Of a stretch of 64,000 bases of DNA, positions 11,501 through 23,500 are shown piece after piece. Numbering within the stretch: position 1 is the stretch's first letter; every line of letters starts with the position of its first letter. The stretch covers positions 6,340,906 to 6,404,905 of the forward strand of contig NC_044290.2 of assembly GCF_004027225.2 (NCBI RefSeq), written 5' to 3'. The notes under the pieces are model-generated. The model was given only the letters and a program-made list of their open reading frames with translations, made no database searches and was not told the DNA's origin. A program made the position numbers and the translations under genes. The DNA comes from Strigops habroptila (Eukaryota; Chordata; Aves; Psittaciformes; Psittacidae).

Positions 11501-14500
11501 GGTCAGGTAGGAGGAAAGCCTTGGAGGTAAAGCGTTGGCATGCCCAGGAGGTGTGTGGTGAGATGTGTCCTCTTGGTCTTTGCAGGGGTTTCATCGCTAC
11601 TCCACTGACCGGCACTGGCACGTCCCTCACTTTGAGAAGATGCTGTATGACCAGGGGCAGTTGGCAGCTACGTATAGCAGAGCATTTCAGGTATGGCTGT
11701 GGCAACCCTCTGCTGTGGATCTCACTTGACACACTGAATGGTGGCTTGGTTTGAGGAGCAGCTTCAAAGCCTATTCCTCATGATGATGCCCATCCCATGG
11801 GCAAGGAGCAGGTCCATGCTCCCCTTCTACTGGCGTTCATCCAGAGGCACAGCACAAACCCATGACAGTGCAGCCCCAGGGTTTTGAGTGTAACAGGGGA
11901 GGAAACAGCCTTCTGGCTAGTCTGCAAGTCAGCAAACACGTGCTACTGCCTCTGACTGTGATGTAACCCCAGAGTTACTCTCCAGTGCCCATAGATTCCC
12001 ATCAGAGCTCTTACTCTGAATCCATCCCACATTTAAAATCAATGTGTTTCCACTCCTTTGCCAGCTCTTTAAATCTGAATCTCCAGTCTTGCTGTGTCTC
12101 TTGCCTCCTTCCTCCTCCTTGAAACATTGATGTCTATCCTGCAGATCTCTGGTGATGAATTCTTTGCCAATGTTGCCCAAGACATTCTGCTCTATGTCTC
12201 ACGGGACCTGAGTGACCAGGTAGGTTGTTCCCTGAGCTGGGCCAAAGGGAGCTGCTTACCCTGCCCTAGGATGTGGTTCAGGGATGCTTTTCCCTGCCTC
12301 CCTTCCCAGCTGAGCTCACTATGGGGCACTGCTTGCTGGCCGGGCTGCCGGCCCAGCAGTGATGGGGACCTGGCTGAAGGTGCTGTCCCAGTAACTGGAA
12401 GGTCTCTCTGTTGCTCTTTTCCCAGGCAGGAGGTTTCTACAGCGCAGAAGATGCAGATTCTCACCCGACCACCGAATCCAGAGAGAAGCGAGAAGGAGCC
12501 TTCTGTGTTTGGACAGCTGAGGAAATACGGGCTCTCCTTCCTGACCCTGTCGAGGGGGCCACAGAGGGGACAACCCTGGGAGATGTCTTCATGCACCACT
12601 ATGGAGTGAAGGAGACCGGCAACGTGGACCCCATGAAGGTGAGGGAGAGCAAAGACCTGCTTGGTACCGGTGAGGGACCCCTGGGCATGGGGAGATGGCA
12701 AAGCAACCCCAAAGCACACAGGGTCCAACCCACGTCATCCCAGTGGTGTTTATAGAACAGGGCTCTCCTTCCAGGACCCCCACCAGGAGCTGAAGGGCAA
12801 GAACGTCCTTATTGTGCGGGGCTCCCCAGAGCTGACGGCGTCCCGGTTCGGGCTGGAGCCGCAGCGGCTGGGTGCAGCGCTGCAGGAGGGCCGGCAGAGG
12901 CTGGCCGCTGCCCGGGCACAGCGCCCGCGGCCGCACTTGGACACCAAGATGCTGGCGGCGTGGAACGGTGAGAGGTGGCTGCGGGCCCAGCACGTTACTG
13001 GGGGCTTGTAGCAACGAGTCCTGCTGGGACCGGGGAGCCCCTCATGGGTACAGTGGGTGGGCTGGGATGCGGGAATGTGGGAGCGCCGGGGGGAAGCTGC
13101 CCTTCATCCGCATGCCAAGGGGCTGCCGAGGGTCAGGGTATTGCTCTGGCTTTATTTTCCTCCCCTGTTGCCAGCAGAGAGCAGCAAAACTCTTCCCATG
13201 GCTCAGCTTCGCGGTGTGGCTCTGGGGAAGGGGATGGAGGTGGGGATTCAGGACCCAGGCAGGGTGCAGAGCCCATCTCACTGCTGTGTCAGTGGGGGGA
13301 CCATACCTATGTGTCCGGGTGTCCTGGAGCAGGTAATAACTGCAGTACCTCAGGCACTGTTTCCATGGATATGAATGCCTGGATAGCTGGATCTGGAGCT
13401 GGCATGAGTTAGACCACGTCCTGCAAACAGAAAGACTTTTTTAAGCCCCATTTCTGCCTACAAGTGAAGGCTTAGCTCTTGCTGGCTATGCAGCACTCTG
13501 CCCTGCTCTTTGGTCACAGTAGGTGACTTTCTTAGAGGAAAGAGCTGATGGCTGAGCCCTCACCTGCCTTGAACATCAGGGAGGGTGAGCTTCATGCTGA
13601 GCATCCTTTAGAGAAGAGAGAGTGACATCCGCACCGATTCCTTGTGCCTGTCCTGAGCCTGTCCCTTTCCCTGTGCCTGTGCAGGGCTGATGATCTCGGG
13701 CTTTGCCCAGGCTGGGGCAGCCCTGGCCAGGCAGGAGTACGTGAGCCGGGCTGCGCAGGCAGCCGCCTTCCTGCAGAGACACCTTTTCGACCCCACCAGC
13801 GGGAGGCTGCTGCGGAGCTGCTACCGCGGCAAGGACAACGCGGTGGAGCAGAGGTGAGCAGTGGTGCAGAGTGTCTGCAAACCAACTGGCCACCCCACTG
13901 CCCCCGGCAGTCCCTGTCCTCCTCTCCTCCAGACAGGGCTGAACGTGGAGGGAGGGAGGCTGGTGCAGAACTGCCTCCAGTGCGTTTGGGATGGATTAGT
14001 GCCCCCCACACAGTGCAGAGGAATGAACGTCAAATCGTTTCCCATTCCTCATCTTCCAAGCTGGCAGGAACCTTCCCCCGACTGTATAGAAACCCCAGGC
14101 TGAGCAGTGTGATGGCACAGCCACCACTTATCTTGGACTGAGCTCTCCTTGGCTAGCAGAGACCAGTGTGTAGGGCTTTGCTGAGTTGGAGAACAGTTCC
14201 CACTTGGCCAGTGTAGAGACTGTCATGCCCCTTCCCTGTCTGCTGCTGCAGTGCCGTGCCCATCCAGGGCTTCCTGGAGGATTATGTCTTCGTCATCCAG
14301 GCTCTGTTTGACCTGTATGAAGCCTCACTGGATCAGGGCTGGCTGGAGTGGGCCCTGCAGCTCCAGCACATGCAAGACAAGCTCTTCTGGGACCCCAAAG
14401 GCTTTGCATATTTCTCCAGCGAGGCTGGTGATCCCTCCCTGCTCCTGCGCCTGAAGGATGGTGAGCTTGGGGATGTGGCCATGCCCTGCATAGGTTATGC

Positions 14501-17288
14501 TGTGGGGCAGGGGTGCTGCTTGGCTGGAGGACTAAGCCATGGGGTGCTGAGGCATTGCGCTGATGGAGGAGCTGTTGTCCCCTACAGACCAAGATGGAGC
14601 AGAGCCCACCGCCAACTCTGTCACTGTCACAAACCTGCTCCGAGCAGCTTGTTACTCTGGCCATACAGACTGGGTGGAAAAAGCCAGGCAGATCTTGGCT
14701 GCCTACTCAGAGAGGCTGCAGAAGATCCCAATAATCCTGCCAGAGATGGCCCGGGCCACCGCTGTCTTCCATCACACTGTCAAACAGGTACAGGCTGGGG
14801 CTCATGTGTCCCCTATAGGACATGGGTGGTGTGGGTACAGTCACAGCTCTGATTCATCCCTCCTGTCATCCATGCTCTCCCTGGACAGGTCGTTATCTGT
14901 GGGGACCCACAAGGAGAAGACACCAAAGAGATGCTGCGCTGCGTCCACTCCGTCTTCAGCCCAACCAAGGTAGAGGTGCCAGCCCTCCCTGCTCACTGCA
15001 CAGCCACTTCCCACCGGCTGTCATCGCATTCCCTGCTGCTGCCTGCATCGCTGCTGCCTTCATCCTTTCTCCCAGGGCGGTAGCACCCATTCTCCTCCTC
15101 TGTCGTGCCTCCCTTTTGGGAAGCAGCCTATCCTTTCCATATCCGTAAACACAGACAGCAGGGCCATGGCTGAGCCCCTGCACCCCTCTCACTGGCACAA
15201 AGCACTGGCAGCCCAGCCCAGGGAGAGGCTGCAGCAGTGGCTGCTGTCACTGCTGGCTGTTTACACAGCTCAACCTGAACCGAGCATCCCTCTCCTGCTG
15301 CCTCCCGACAGCCATCCCTCTTTCCGTGCTGCATTACATGGAGATGCGGGTGCTTCTTTTCCTACACACCTTCAGCCTCCCCACAGCTCTCCTTCCCCAC
15401 CCCAAGAAGCTGCCTGAGGCAGGGCAGCCCCGGGTCACCCATTCCAGGGGCATGGCAGCTTTGGGAATTGACTTTGCCAAGGAGTTGGGGAAACATCACG
15501 GCCGTGTCCCCTGCCGCCAATGCTCCCTCGGTGCTTCCAGGGCGCTGGGGGCTAAGCTCATCTGCAGGAACACAATTAATTAGGTCGTTCCAGTAATTAA
15601 TTCCTTATAAACCTCACATTGAAATTCTTGCTGTAATGATAAAGTGATATGGAGGTCACAGGTTTCAATGGACCCTGTGCCCAGAGCAGCCCTTTGCCAC
15701 AGGCAACTGCCATGGGGCTGTAAGTGCTCCAGGATGATGCCAGTGGTTGCTTCCCTGGGGATCCTGGTGCTGGGAGCAGGGAGAGTTGGATCCCTGCTCG
15801 TGGTGTAGATCCCTGCTCTGTTAATGGTCTTTAGGGTAATTATGAAGGATCCCATTATCTCCTCAGCTGCAGAGCGCTAGCCTGTGCTCGCCTTCATCCT
15901 GGCCCCGCAAGAGGACCTTAGGGAGCTTGTGAGAAACATGAATAATGAATTTCAGATTGGACATGAATTGGTAATTAATCACTCCTGGAATTAATTCCAG
16001 ACAAAAGAGAGTGGGGAGGAGGTTGGGGGAAGAACAAGAGGGGCAGGCAGGGAGACAGGCTGAGCCAGCGCTGCATCAAGGCAGGGGCTGAGCAGTGATG
16101 AGGGGTGATGGGGACAGGATGCCTGTAGCAGCCATTATCCAGGGCAAGGGCTTGGGGACATGGGGACCCCCTGGGGCAGCCCTTGCCAGGCCTGGGTGAG
16201 GCTGCACGGTGTTCCTGCTGGGAGTCATGCCTGCTGAGTGTCATTCCTGGCTTTGTGTTTGCTCGTGGTCCAGTGGCAGAGGATGCCGCATGCTGGGGTG
16301 GGAGATGTGTGTGCTGGGGGTGGCAATGCTTGGTGTCAGCATCCCTCAGTGGCAGCATTCCTTGGTGGCAGCAGCATGAACATGTGGCAAGTGTGTCAGT
16401 GCTCAGTGGGCACTGCAGTGGGTGCATATGGTAGGGCTGGGGCAGATGAGGGAGAACCATGTACTCCAACAGTGGGATGCTGCCACCGTGCCTTGGACCT
16501 TGGGAAGGGCCGGTGTTTTGCTCACCCTTTGCATCTGTGTGGGCACCAGGCTCCCGGCCAGCTCCTGGCCCTTTCCCTGATGAGCCCACAAGCCCTGAGG
16601 CTTTAACAAACATTTTCACTTTCAGAAAAGCTAATTATCACGGCAGCCCTGTCGTCACCCTGGCTGGTGCTGCTGTATCAGCCAGGAGAGCCCCCAGCCC
16701 ACTGCTTGCCTGTGTCTGAGCTTCTTGGGAAGCAGCTGAAGGGCTGCAGGGTGAGATGGGGTGGTGCTGATGCTCGGGTTGGGGCTGCCCCTGGGTTGGG
16801 TGGGTGTCCCTGTGGAGCTGGCTGGCTCTGGGTCACTGTGTGTTGGTTCCTGTGCTTCATCCCTGCCAGAAAAGGGAGGCAAAGCTGCCGGGGACGATGT
16901 GGGCCATACGCTCCCTCCAGTGCAGGTGTGATGGGGATGTGGCCACTGTGGGACCCTGGCAGAGGGCTGGCTGGGTCTGCTTGGCTCCCTGTCCTTCTCC
17001 CTTCATTGGATGAATGCATGGGGCATGCTGCCAGCGCTTGGCAGGTCTATGCGGAGGGAAGGCCCAGCCGCTGGTGCTGGCTGTGCTCTCCAGCTCTCAC
17101 AGCTCCTTCTCGGGCAGGTGCTGATGCTGGCAGATGGAGACAGCGCTGGGTTCCTCTACCGCCAGTTGCCTTTCCTTGCATCCCTGGAGAGGAAGGATGG
17201 GAAAGCTACCGCCTACGTCTGCAGCAACTTCACCTGCTCCCTACCCGTCACCTCGCTCCAGGAGCTGCGTGGGATGCTCTGCCCATGA
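8533..17288 (+). CDS. SPATA20: Spermatogenesis-associated protein 20 (SPATA20), 16 coding exons, 760 aa
   Basis: Exons: 8533-8564, 9427-9564, 9800-9864, 10264-10418, 10682-10825, 11077-11278, 11376-11506, 11586-11690, 12145-12219, 12426-12638, 12775-12967, 13685-13853, 14252-14460, 14588-14787, 14889-14969, 17118-17288. All are GT-AG, phases close, and the sum is 2283 nt (human 786 aa). The family (DUF255, YyaL-like) joins an N-terminal thioredoxin fold (about residues 40-200) to a six-hairpin glycosidase-like region (about 260-700). Visible motifs are the redox-type CHWC at 84-87 in GYSTCHWCH, the GWPM loop near 137-140, [23 protein letters not shown] and MLAAWNG. The enzymatic role is not settled; the name comes from testis expression. 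The N-terminus [11 protein letters not shown] has arginines and no acidic residue, as in a mitochondrial presequence. An in-frame ATG in exon 2 (9457-9459) could give a leaderless form. Intron 15 (2.1 kb) is the longest. Confidence 0.95.
14970..17117 (+). other. SPATA20 intron 15, with AT-rich islands
   Basis: The longest SPATA20 intron (2148 bp), before the last exon. In otherwise GC-rich sequence it has two AT-rich islands, about 15570-15670 and 15925-16010, dense in TAATTA-type homeodomain cores. The second holds a perfect 16-nt palindrome CTGGAATTAATTCCAG at 15985-16000. Such islands often mark conserved regulatory elements, but conservation cannot be seen from one sequence. No extra exon or RNA gene is recognised. 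Confidence 0.4.
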
Positions 17289-17320
17289 GCCTTCTGCCCC
17301 TGAGGGACTGAGAGACCCGT

Positions 17321-17326
17321 AATAAA
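17321..17326 (+). terminator. SPATA20 poly(A) signal AATAAA
   Basis: Canonical AATAAA 33 nt after the SPATA20 stop codon, implying a very short 3' UTR of roughly 50-60 nt. A GT-rich stretch follows at about 17353-17380, as expected for a downstream element. Confidence 0.8.
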
Positions 17327-17591
17327 GCCACCCTGGGCATCAACCATCTCCTGGCTGGTCCCTGGCAGGGTGGTGGGGTTCTGCCCTTCCCTCCAGCAGC
17401 ACGGTGGGCTCTGATTGCACCATGGCTTTCAGCAGAACCAGCTCTGGTCCCCGGTGCTGGTTTTGGGGTGGCCAAGAGGTACCCACCGAGGAGCATCTCC
17501 TCCGCCTGCATACACACTCCTTGCCTCTTCTCACTGAGGGAAAGGAAAACAAATTAACTATAAATCCCAGTGTTAATGGAGAAGTCAGATG

Positions 17592-17709
17592 GGAAAACTA
17601 TTAGAGTTCCTATAGCAACCCAGGATAACACTGTCAAAAGCACCTGGATGACTTGGGAGTCAAATGCTTTTGAAAGTGTTACCAGCTATAGCAGCCACGG
17701 TGTTTTTCC
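17592..17709. repeat. Long imperfect hairpin, probably an old palindromic repeat
   Basis: A nested inverted repeat. TAACACTGTCAAAAGCA (17626-17642) pairs with TGCTTTTGAAAGTGTTA (17665-17681) over 17 positions with one mismatch. Inside lies GACT/AGTC (17650-17661). Outside, CTATAGC (17610-17616) pairs with GCTATAG (17685-17691), and GGAAAAC (17592-17598) pairs, with one extra base, with GTTTTTCC (17702-17709). The central part resembles a palindromic interspersed repeat I recall from turtles and crocodilians, but I cannot name the family. A hairpin RNA is the other reading. Confidence 0.7.
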
Positions 17710-20432
17710 ATTACAGGGTAGATTGTAACATACGTTAAGTTAATATATAGTGCTTGCAAAAGCCCTGCTGATTACCACAGCTGATGAAAACGTGCCACAC
17801 GACTCGGCCTGAGCACTTCCAAAGAGCTAAACAGCTCATCATGGCTTTGCCAAGGGTGCAGAAACCTGGTGCAGCTTGAGAAAGCACATTTCTAAGTCTT
17901 GTCTTGTTTGTAACAGGCCATTGCCTGCACCCATGCCAGGATGGGGCTTGGGGGATGCACTGCTCTGGGTGGGTGCTGATGCTGGGGTGCTTGGGGCTGA
18001 CTTTGCTTGCAGAAAGTTTCAGTAACAGCACAAGAAATAACGCCTTTTGGCCGGTGTTTGAGGAGGGAAGGTTTGCCCTGAGCTTTCCCAGCAAAGCCTA
18101 AGCTGGACCGAGGGTCTCAGCCAGCCTCATGGGTGAGCATCCTGCTGATGCTGGCCATGGGGATGGCAGTGTGGGGTCTTGGCAGAGGGATGTAACCCAC
18201 TCTGGCAGAAGCAGGGTGCTGTTGCCAACCACACAAGCTCTCTTTGCTGCAGCATAAGTAGTATTCTCCCATCCCCATCCCTCCTCCTCCTCCCTGCTTC
18301 CAGAGGGGTGAGTATTGTGTTTTCAGCATCCCTCTGACACCCCGGGACTCCCCAGCACAGCATCCCGCACCCCGGGCAGCAGGATGCTGTCATCTGGCAG
18401 CAGAGCGGCGCTGAGCTGTGCTCCCAATGGCTTTCCAATGGGTTGTGCCAGGATTTTGGGGTAACCAGCCAGGAGAAATGCCTTTGAAGTCAAAGAGGAA
18501 TTTTACACCTCATCGTGAGTGCTTTCTGTGCTCGTGGAAGAGGAGGGGGTTTTATTTTCTCTCCTCTCTTGGTTTTAAGAGCTGAAGTGTTTCTGGAAAT
18601 CCAGCTGAAATTTGCAGTTCTGGCAGATGGCTGGCTGCTTTCCTCTGGGTTTATTATTTTAACTTGGCATCCTTGCTGCAGGGATTGATTTGACACCCAT
18701 CCTCACGAGCGCTGGGACCAAGTTGGTGCTGGGAGAGCATCCTCAGAGAGCAGGGCTGGTGCTGAGCACCCATGGGAAAGCCCAGAGGCCTCATGCCCCA
18801 TGGCCAGCCAGGTCCACGTGCAGCAGCCATCCCTGAGGTGGCATGGGGTTGGGAATGATGTGCTGAGCCCATTTTGGTGCCCGCTAGACCCCCTGTGGCA
18901 CAGGCACAGGGTGCCTTTCTCCCGCACTGTGTTACTTGTCAGTGCGTCTCTGTAAGCAGCCCCTGGGCAAATATGTGCTGAGAACCTCTGTCAGGATGAA
19001 TCGGGCTCATCTCCTGGGAAAAACAGAACAAAAAAGGAAGGGAAGTTCTCTGTAATAAACAACTGATGTGGTGGCACCTCGGTCCTCCTGGTGCCGCTGC
19101 CTCGCTGCTGCCTGGGTACCAGAGCCCCATCCTGTGCAGTCACACGTTCTCTACCCCGTCCCTGGAGCCACCCGGCTGCTCCTTTGACTTTATGGCCTTG
19201 GCAAGGGGTGTTCTGAGTTCAGTTGCAGCACCCTCCTTGCTGATCTCCTCAGTGTCCCCCAGCCAGGCTGTGCACCAGGGCACCCATGGGTGATGCTCCT
19301 CCTTGGGAGGTGCTGCCAAAGGAGGGCCTGGCTGCAGAAGCTGAGCACAGCCATGGCAGTTAAACCTTCCCCACGCTGCTTCCTTCCTCATTACCTTCCT
19401 GTCACTAGCACACTGATTTCACCCACTGATTTGCTGCATTTCCTGGGGTGATTAATGGGGGCCAGGGCTGGGCCAGGTTCTCGGGAGGGTGATGGAGCGG
19501 GGTCTAGGTGCTCAAGGGTCCTGTGTCACTTCACAATAGCCATTTCCCAGATCCCTTCCCACATTCCCTTTGATGGCAGATGCTGGGGATTCTCCGTGGG
19601 GCAGCACTAGACCTCCTTTCCCCATCAATGGGGAGGCTTAGGTTGACAGGAGGCAGCATCCTGCGCTCCTTCTGCTCTTCTTCAGCTGCAAAGTTATCAT
19701 AATGAAACCCCAAAATGCATCAAATAACTGTTGTGCTGCTTTTTTCCCCAAAAAAACACTGGGGATTGCCATTAGGCTGCTCTGGAGGGCACAGGGGGGC
19801 TTTATCACCCTACCTGGGCTCTGTGCTTGCCTGGAAGCCCCAGGAGCTGTGGATGGGGAGAAGCAGGTTTTCTCCTTCCTTCTTTTTAATAAAACCCCAA
19901 CACCTTCAGCATTTTAGTCTTTAATGCCTACGCTGGAGGGTCTGCAGTGCTCATCCCACTGAGGCAGCCGGGATGCTGACACGCTGGTACCATAGTACCC
20001 CTTTGGGGGATCCAGGGTACACAGAGGGGGAAGCAGTGTCAGCCACCACCCTTGCTGCTCTAATGAGGCTTTCCCTCTAATTAATATTTCCTGGCAAAGC
20101 CAGCACTAGTTCTGGGGCTCTCAGCTTTTATCTCTGTTGGCATTGATGTGACATCAATGGGAGATGGGGCTTTGAAAGCTGTTTGCTATTTGCGATGTTG
20201 CATCTGTGCAGGAGGGAGGATGGAGAGGGATGTCCCCAAGCCCGGGTCCAACCCTGCTCCGGTGCTTATCCCTGCCCTGAGACACACGTGGGGGTGCAAT
20301 TCAGGAATCCCTGTTTCCAGCTTCTCCAAGAAGGGCAAAATTGGGCAAAATAATGAGTTTTCTGCACTCATTTCCTCCTGCATGGGTGCCTGGGTGTGGG
20401 TGCCCCATTCACACCCGAGCCCAAGCCCTCAA

Positions 20433-20593
20433 CTGATTCACACATCAGGACCCAGTTAGGTCATGCCTGAGCACCCCATTGCACCATGCTTGGGTGGCCA
20501 ATTAGTCAGCACCTGAACACCTAATTAGCCAACACCTGAGTACCCAATCTGCTCATGCCTCATCAGCTGATTAGCTCCTGCCTGAGGGCTATT
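20433..20593. repeat. 23-bp minisatellite, seven degenerate units
   Basis: Units start at 20433, 20456, 20479, 20502, 20525, 20548 and 20571, exactly 23 bp apart. The best pair is 20502-20524 and 20525-20547; both begin TTAG and share CACCTGA, with a common ACC.AA end. Other units are diverged but keep the period. Several carry a CACCTG E-box core. Confidence 0.75.
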
Positions 20594-23500
20594 TTGGGCA
20601 TAAACAGGCAGGTTTTGGCAGCTGAGGGTTGCAGTGCTGCTGATGCAGGAGGAGGTTGGGAAGTGCTGGGTGCTGGTCATGGCTGCTCTGAAAAGCCCCG
20701 TCTCCGCATTAGGGGAGCCTACAAGGGGCAGGAGATGTGGGGCTGGTGCAAGAAGTCCCTCTGTGCCCATCCTGCTCCATTGAGCCCAGTTACTCCAGTA
20801 TTCACTCAAAGGGAATTGGCAGCTGCTGAGCTGGTGTGGTGAGTCCCTGAGCTGCAGCCTCCTCTCCAGGGTATTTTGGGGTCCCCTTGCACGGGGGGGT
20901 GGGTGGGGGCACGTGTTGGGTCCCAGCTGCCCTCCTCCTGCATCCCACTGGAGCATCCGCAGGCAGCAGCGGAGGCTCCGCTCCCCCCTCGGTGTTTGCG
21001 TTGCACAGATGTTCACGCCATCCAGCTCCACTAATTCCAGTATTCCTGACAAGTGAGTTTGCAGCTGAAGCCAGCCAAAATTTGCTCAAAATGTGCTTTT
21101 TTTCCCCTCTTTAAAGTGACTTTCCATGTGGATTGGTGCCAGGGAATGGGGAGGGGGTGGGGGTTGGAGTGGTGGTGGAACTTGCTGCCTCAGTTTCCCT
21201 TGCCACAAAAGCATGTCCTGGCAATTCCTATCCAAACCATCAGCCAGCCCTGCAGTGTGCGCCCCGCTTGGCCTCTCCTAGAGCCACCCTGTGCTCTGGC
21301 TCCTCTTGATCCATGATAAACAGGGCACCCCAACTGCTGCGTTTCAGGGCAGTGCTTCCCAAAGTGGGGAACCCCAGAGATGGGAAAATGGCTCTCCCCT
21401 TGCAAGTGGGTTGGTGTTGGGATGCTGCTGGGTGCAGCGAGTGGTCAGTGCAAAGGGGAGATGGGATGGGGGTGCAGCCAAGCTGTTTAATGACTGGGTT
21501 TTAGCGGGCGGAGAGGGGCAGACAGGCTCCAGGGGCCATGCAGGGGAAGTCTCTGCTCTCCCCAGGCTGGCTGCCATAGCCAAGGTCTCTTAGGGACCGT
21601 CATGCCCATGAGATGCTCAGCCGCTGATGCTTTTATCCAGTTTCAGCACTTGGAGATCTCCCCCTCCTGCCTGGCAGCACTGCAGGAATCTCATCCATTT
21701 CTCATGGGACTGTCAGCCTCAGCCAGAATGGGAAGGGATGGCTGGAGATCTGCAGTGCCCATGGCATGGCAGGAGGGCAGCAAGAGGCCATCCACGCATA
21801 TGAAGGGTTATACGCAATAGACACTCGGCCATTACACGGCCATTAATCCTCCTTTAATATGATTTTAGTATTTATTGACCACAGTAACTATTGCATTAAA
21901 TCACAATTAAATGTGTATTTTGAAGGCTTTATAGAAGGGTGGAGGATGATGCTCGGGGAGGAGGGTGCATGTTTGCGGGTACTCAGATGGAAGTGGTGTT
22001 TTGAGGGTGCACAGAGGGACCAGGACCCCAGCGGGTCCCAAACAGCCTCATCACCAGCATGGGGATGTCCCAGACACTGTCAGTCCAGGTGAGGTGCTGG
22101 TGGCATCTCCAGTGCCTTTGGTGCTTTGTGAGCTGCTAAATTAGAAGTGAGAGATGCTGAGGGCTCCTGGAGCTGCTCATCAAAGGGGAGCAGGCTCCGC
22201 TTTTCATCTCAGGTTTTGTTTAAAGCTCCAGCGAGGATGGATTTTTGGGGTTAACCCCTTGTGTGCTGCAGCCTGGTTGGAGCATGGAGCAACGCTTGAT
22301 GGTATCAGCCAAAGCTGAAACCCAAATCAGGGACCCCAGGGCTTGGGGAAAGCAGGAGGCAGGTGGTGATGCTCAGGCTTTGGGGTCAAAACTACCATTG
22401 GAACAGCAGGATGGGTCCCCAGCCATAGGAGCCAGGTTTCTGGCTGCTGCATGGCTGTCCTGAGGCCACTTTTCCCAGTGCTTCAGGGCTGATTTGGGGG
22501 CTTTACCCACAGACAAGGAACCTGAATGTCCCTATCTGACCCAGCGCTCTCCTCCCTCATGAATCTGGGACAGACAGAGCTGGGCTTGCTGCAATTATCC
22601 ACTGATTAAAGGCAGCTAATTTGCTTTTAGTTATGAAGGCTAAGTCAGATCGATACGTCGGGGTGTAGCACATAAAAGAGGAATCAATAGGTATTCAGAA
22701 GTGCAGAAAGCAGGCTATAATATCCCTACGGGGTGATGCTTTTGGGGCCTCGGCAGTGGTGATGCTCGAGTGGTGTGGCCAGGATGGAGAGCAGGAGACG
22801 TGGGAGCGGGTGGCAGGCGGTCCCTGGGGCGATGCACGCCAGCAAAGCAGAACTGCAACTCAGCACAAGGCTTTCATCGGGGTTTGTGCAGCTCAGCAGA
22901 CTGGAGGCTGCCGTGACAGGCGCGAGCTTTGGCTCTGTGGGATTTGAGGCACGGGTTTGACAGGCGGCCCCCGCCGTGCTGGTGTGTTCTCCCCTGTGCC
23001 TGCCGGGAATGTCACAGCCGTGAAGGAAACTGGCTTGAGGTTCCACCAGAATGTGGGCAGGAGCTGGGTTAGGGCATACCACAACCAGGCATCCTCACAA
23101 TGGAATGCTCACTGGGATGTCCCAGTGGTCAGTGAGCAGTGGCTCACTCCATCTCCTGTGTGCTGCCTTCTGGCAGGGCAGCGCGGTGGGAGGCAGAGTC
23201 CTTTCTCATAGCTGACAGCCCATGAATATTCATAGCAGCATATTAAAAATGTCCACTGCATCCCAAATTAGTCATGGGGCCCTGGATGGAGCCAGGGTGC
23301 AGGGTACCGTGGCACTGCTGTCACCCCTGGCTCCACAGTTGGATGGATAGTGGTTGTGTGGCCCCACAGTGTGATGGAGCAGGGGATGAGCAGCTCTTGG
23401 GTCCTGCCTTTGAATCAGACCCTGCTGCCACATGCAATCCCCACATCCCTCCCAGGTGCCTGCTCAGGATGCTGGCAGCACCAGGCTTTCTACACCCCTC

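Noticed and set aside
23110-23127. CACTGGGA-TG-TCCCAGTG short palindrome
   Set aside because: Eight-base arms with a two-base loop in simple CAGTG-rich sequence; too small to claim as an element.
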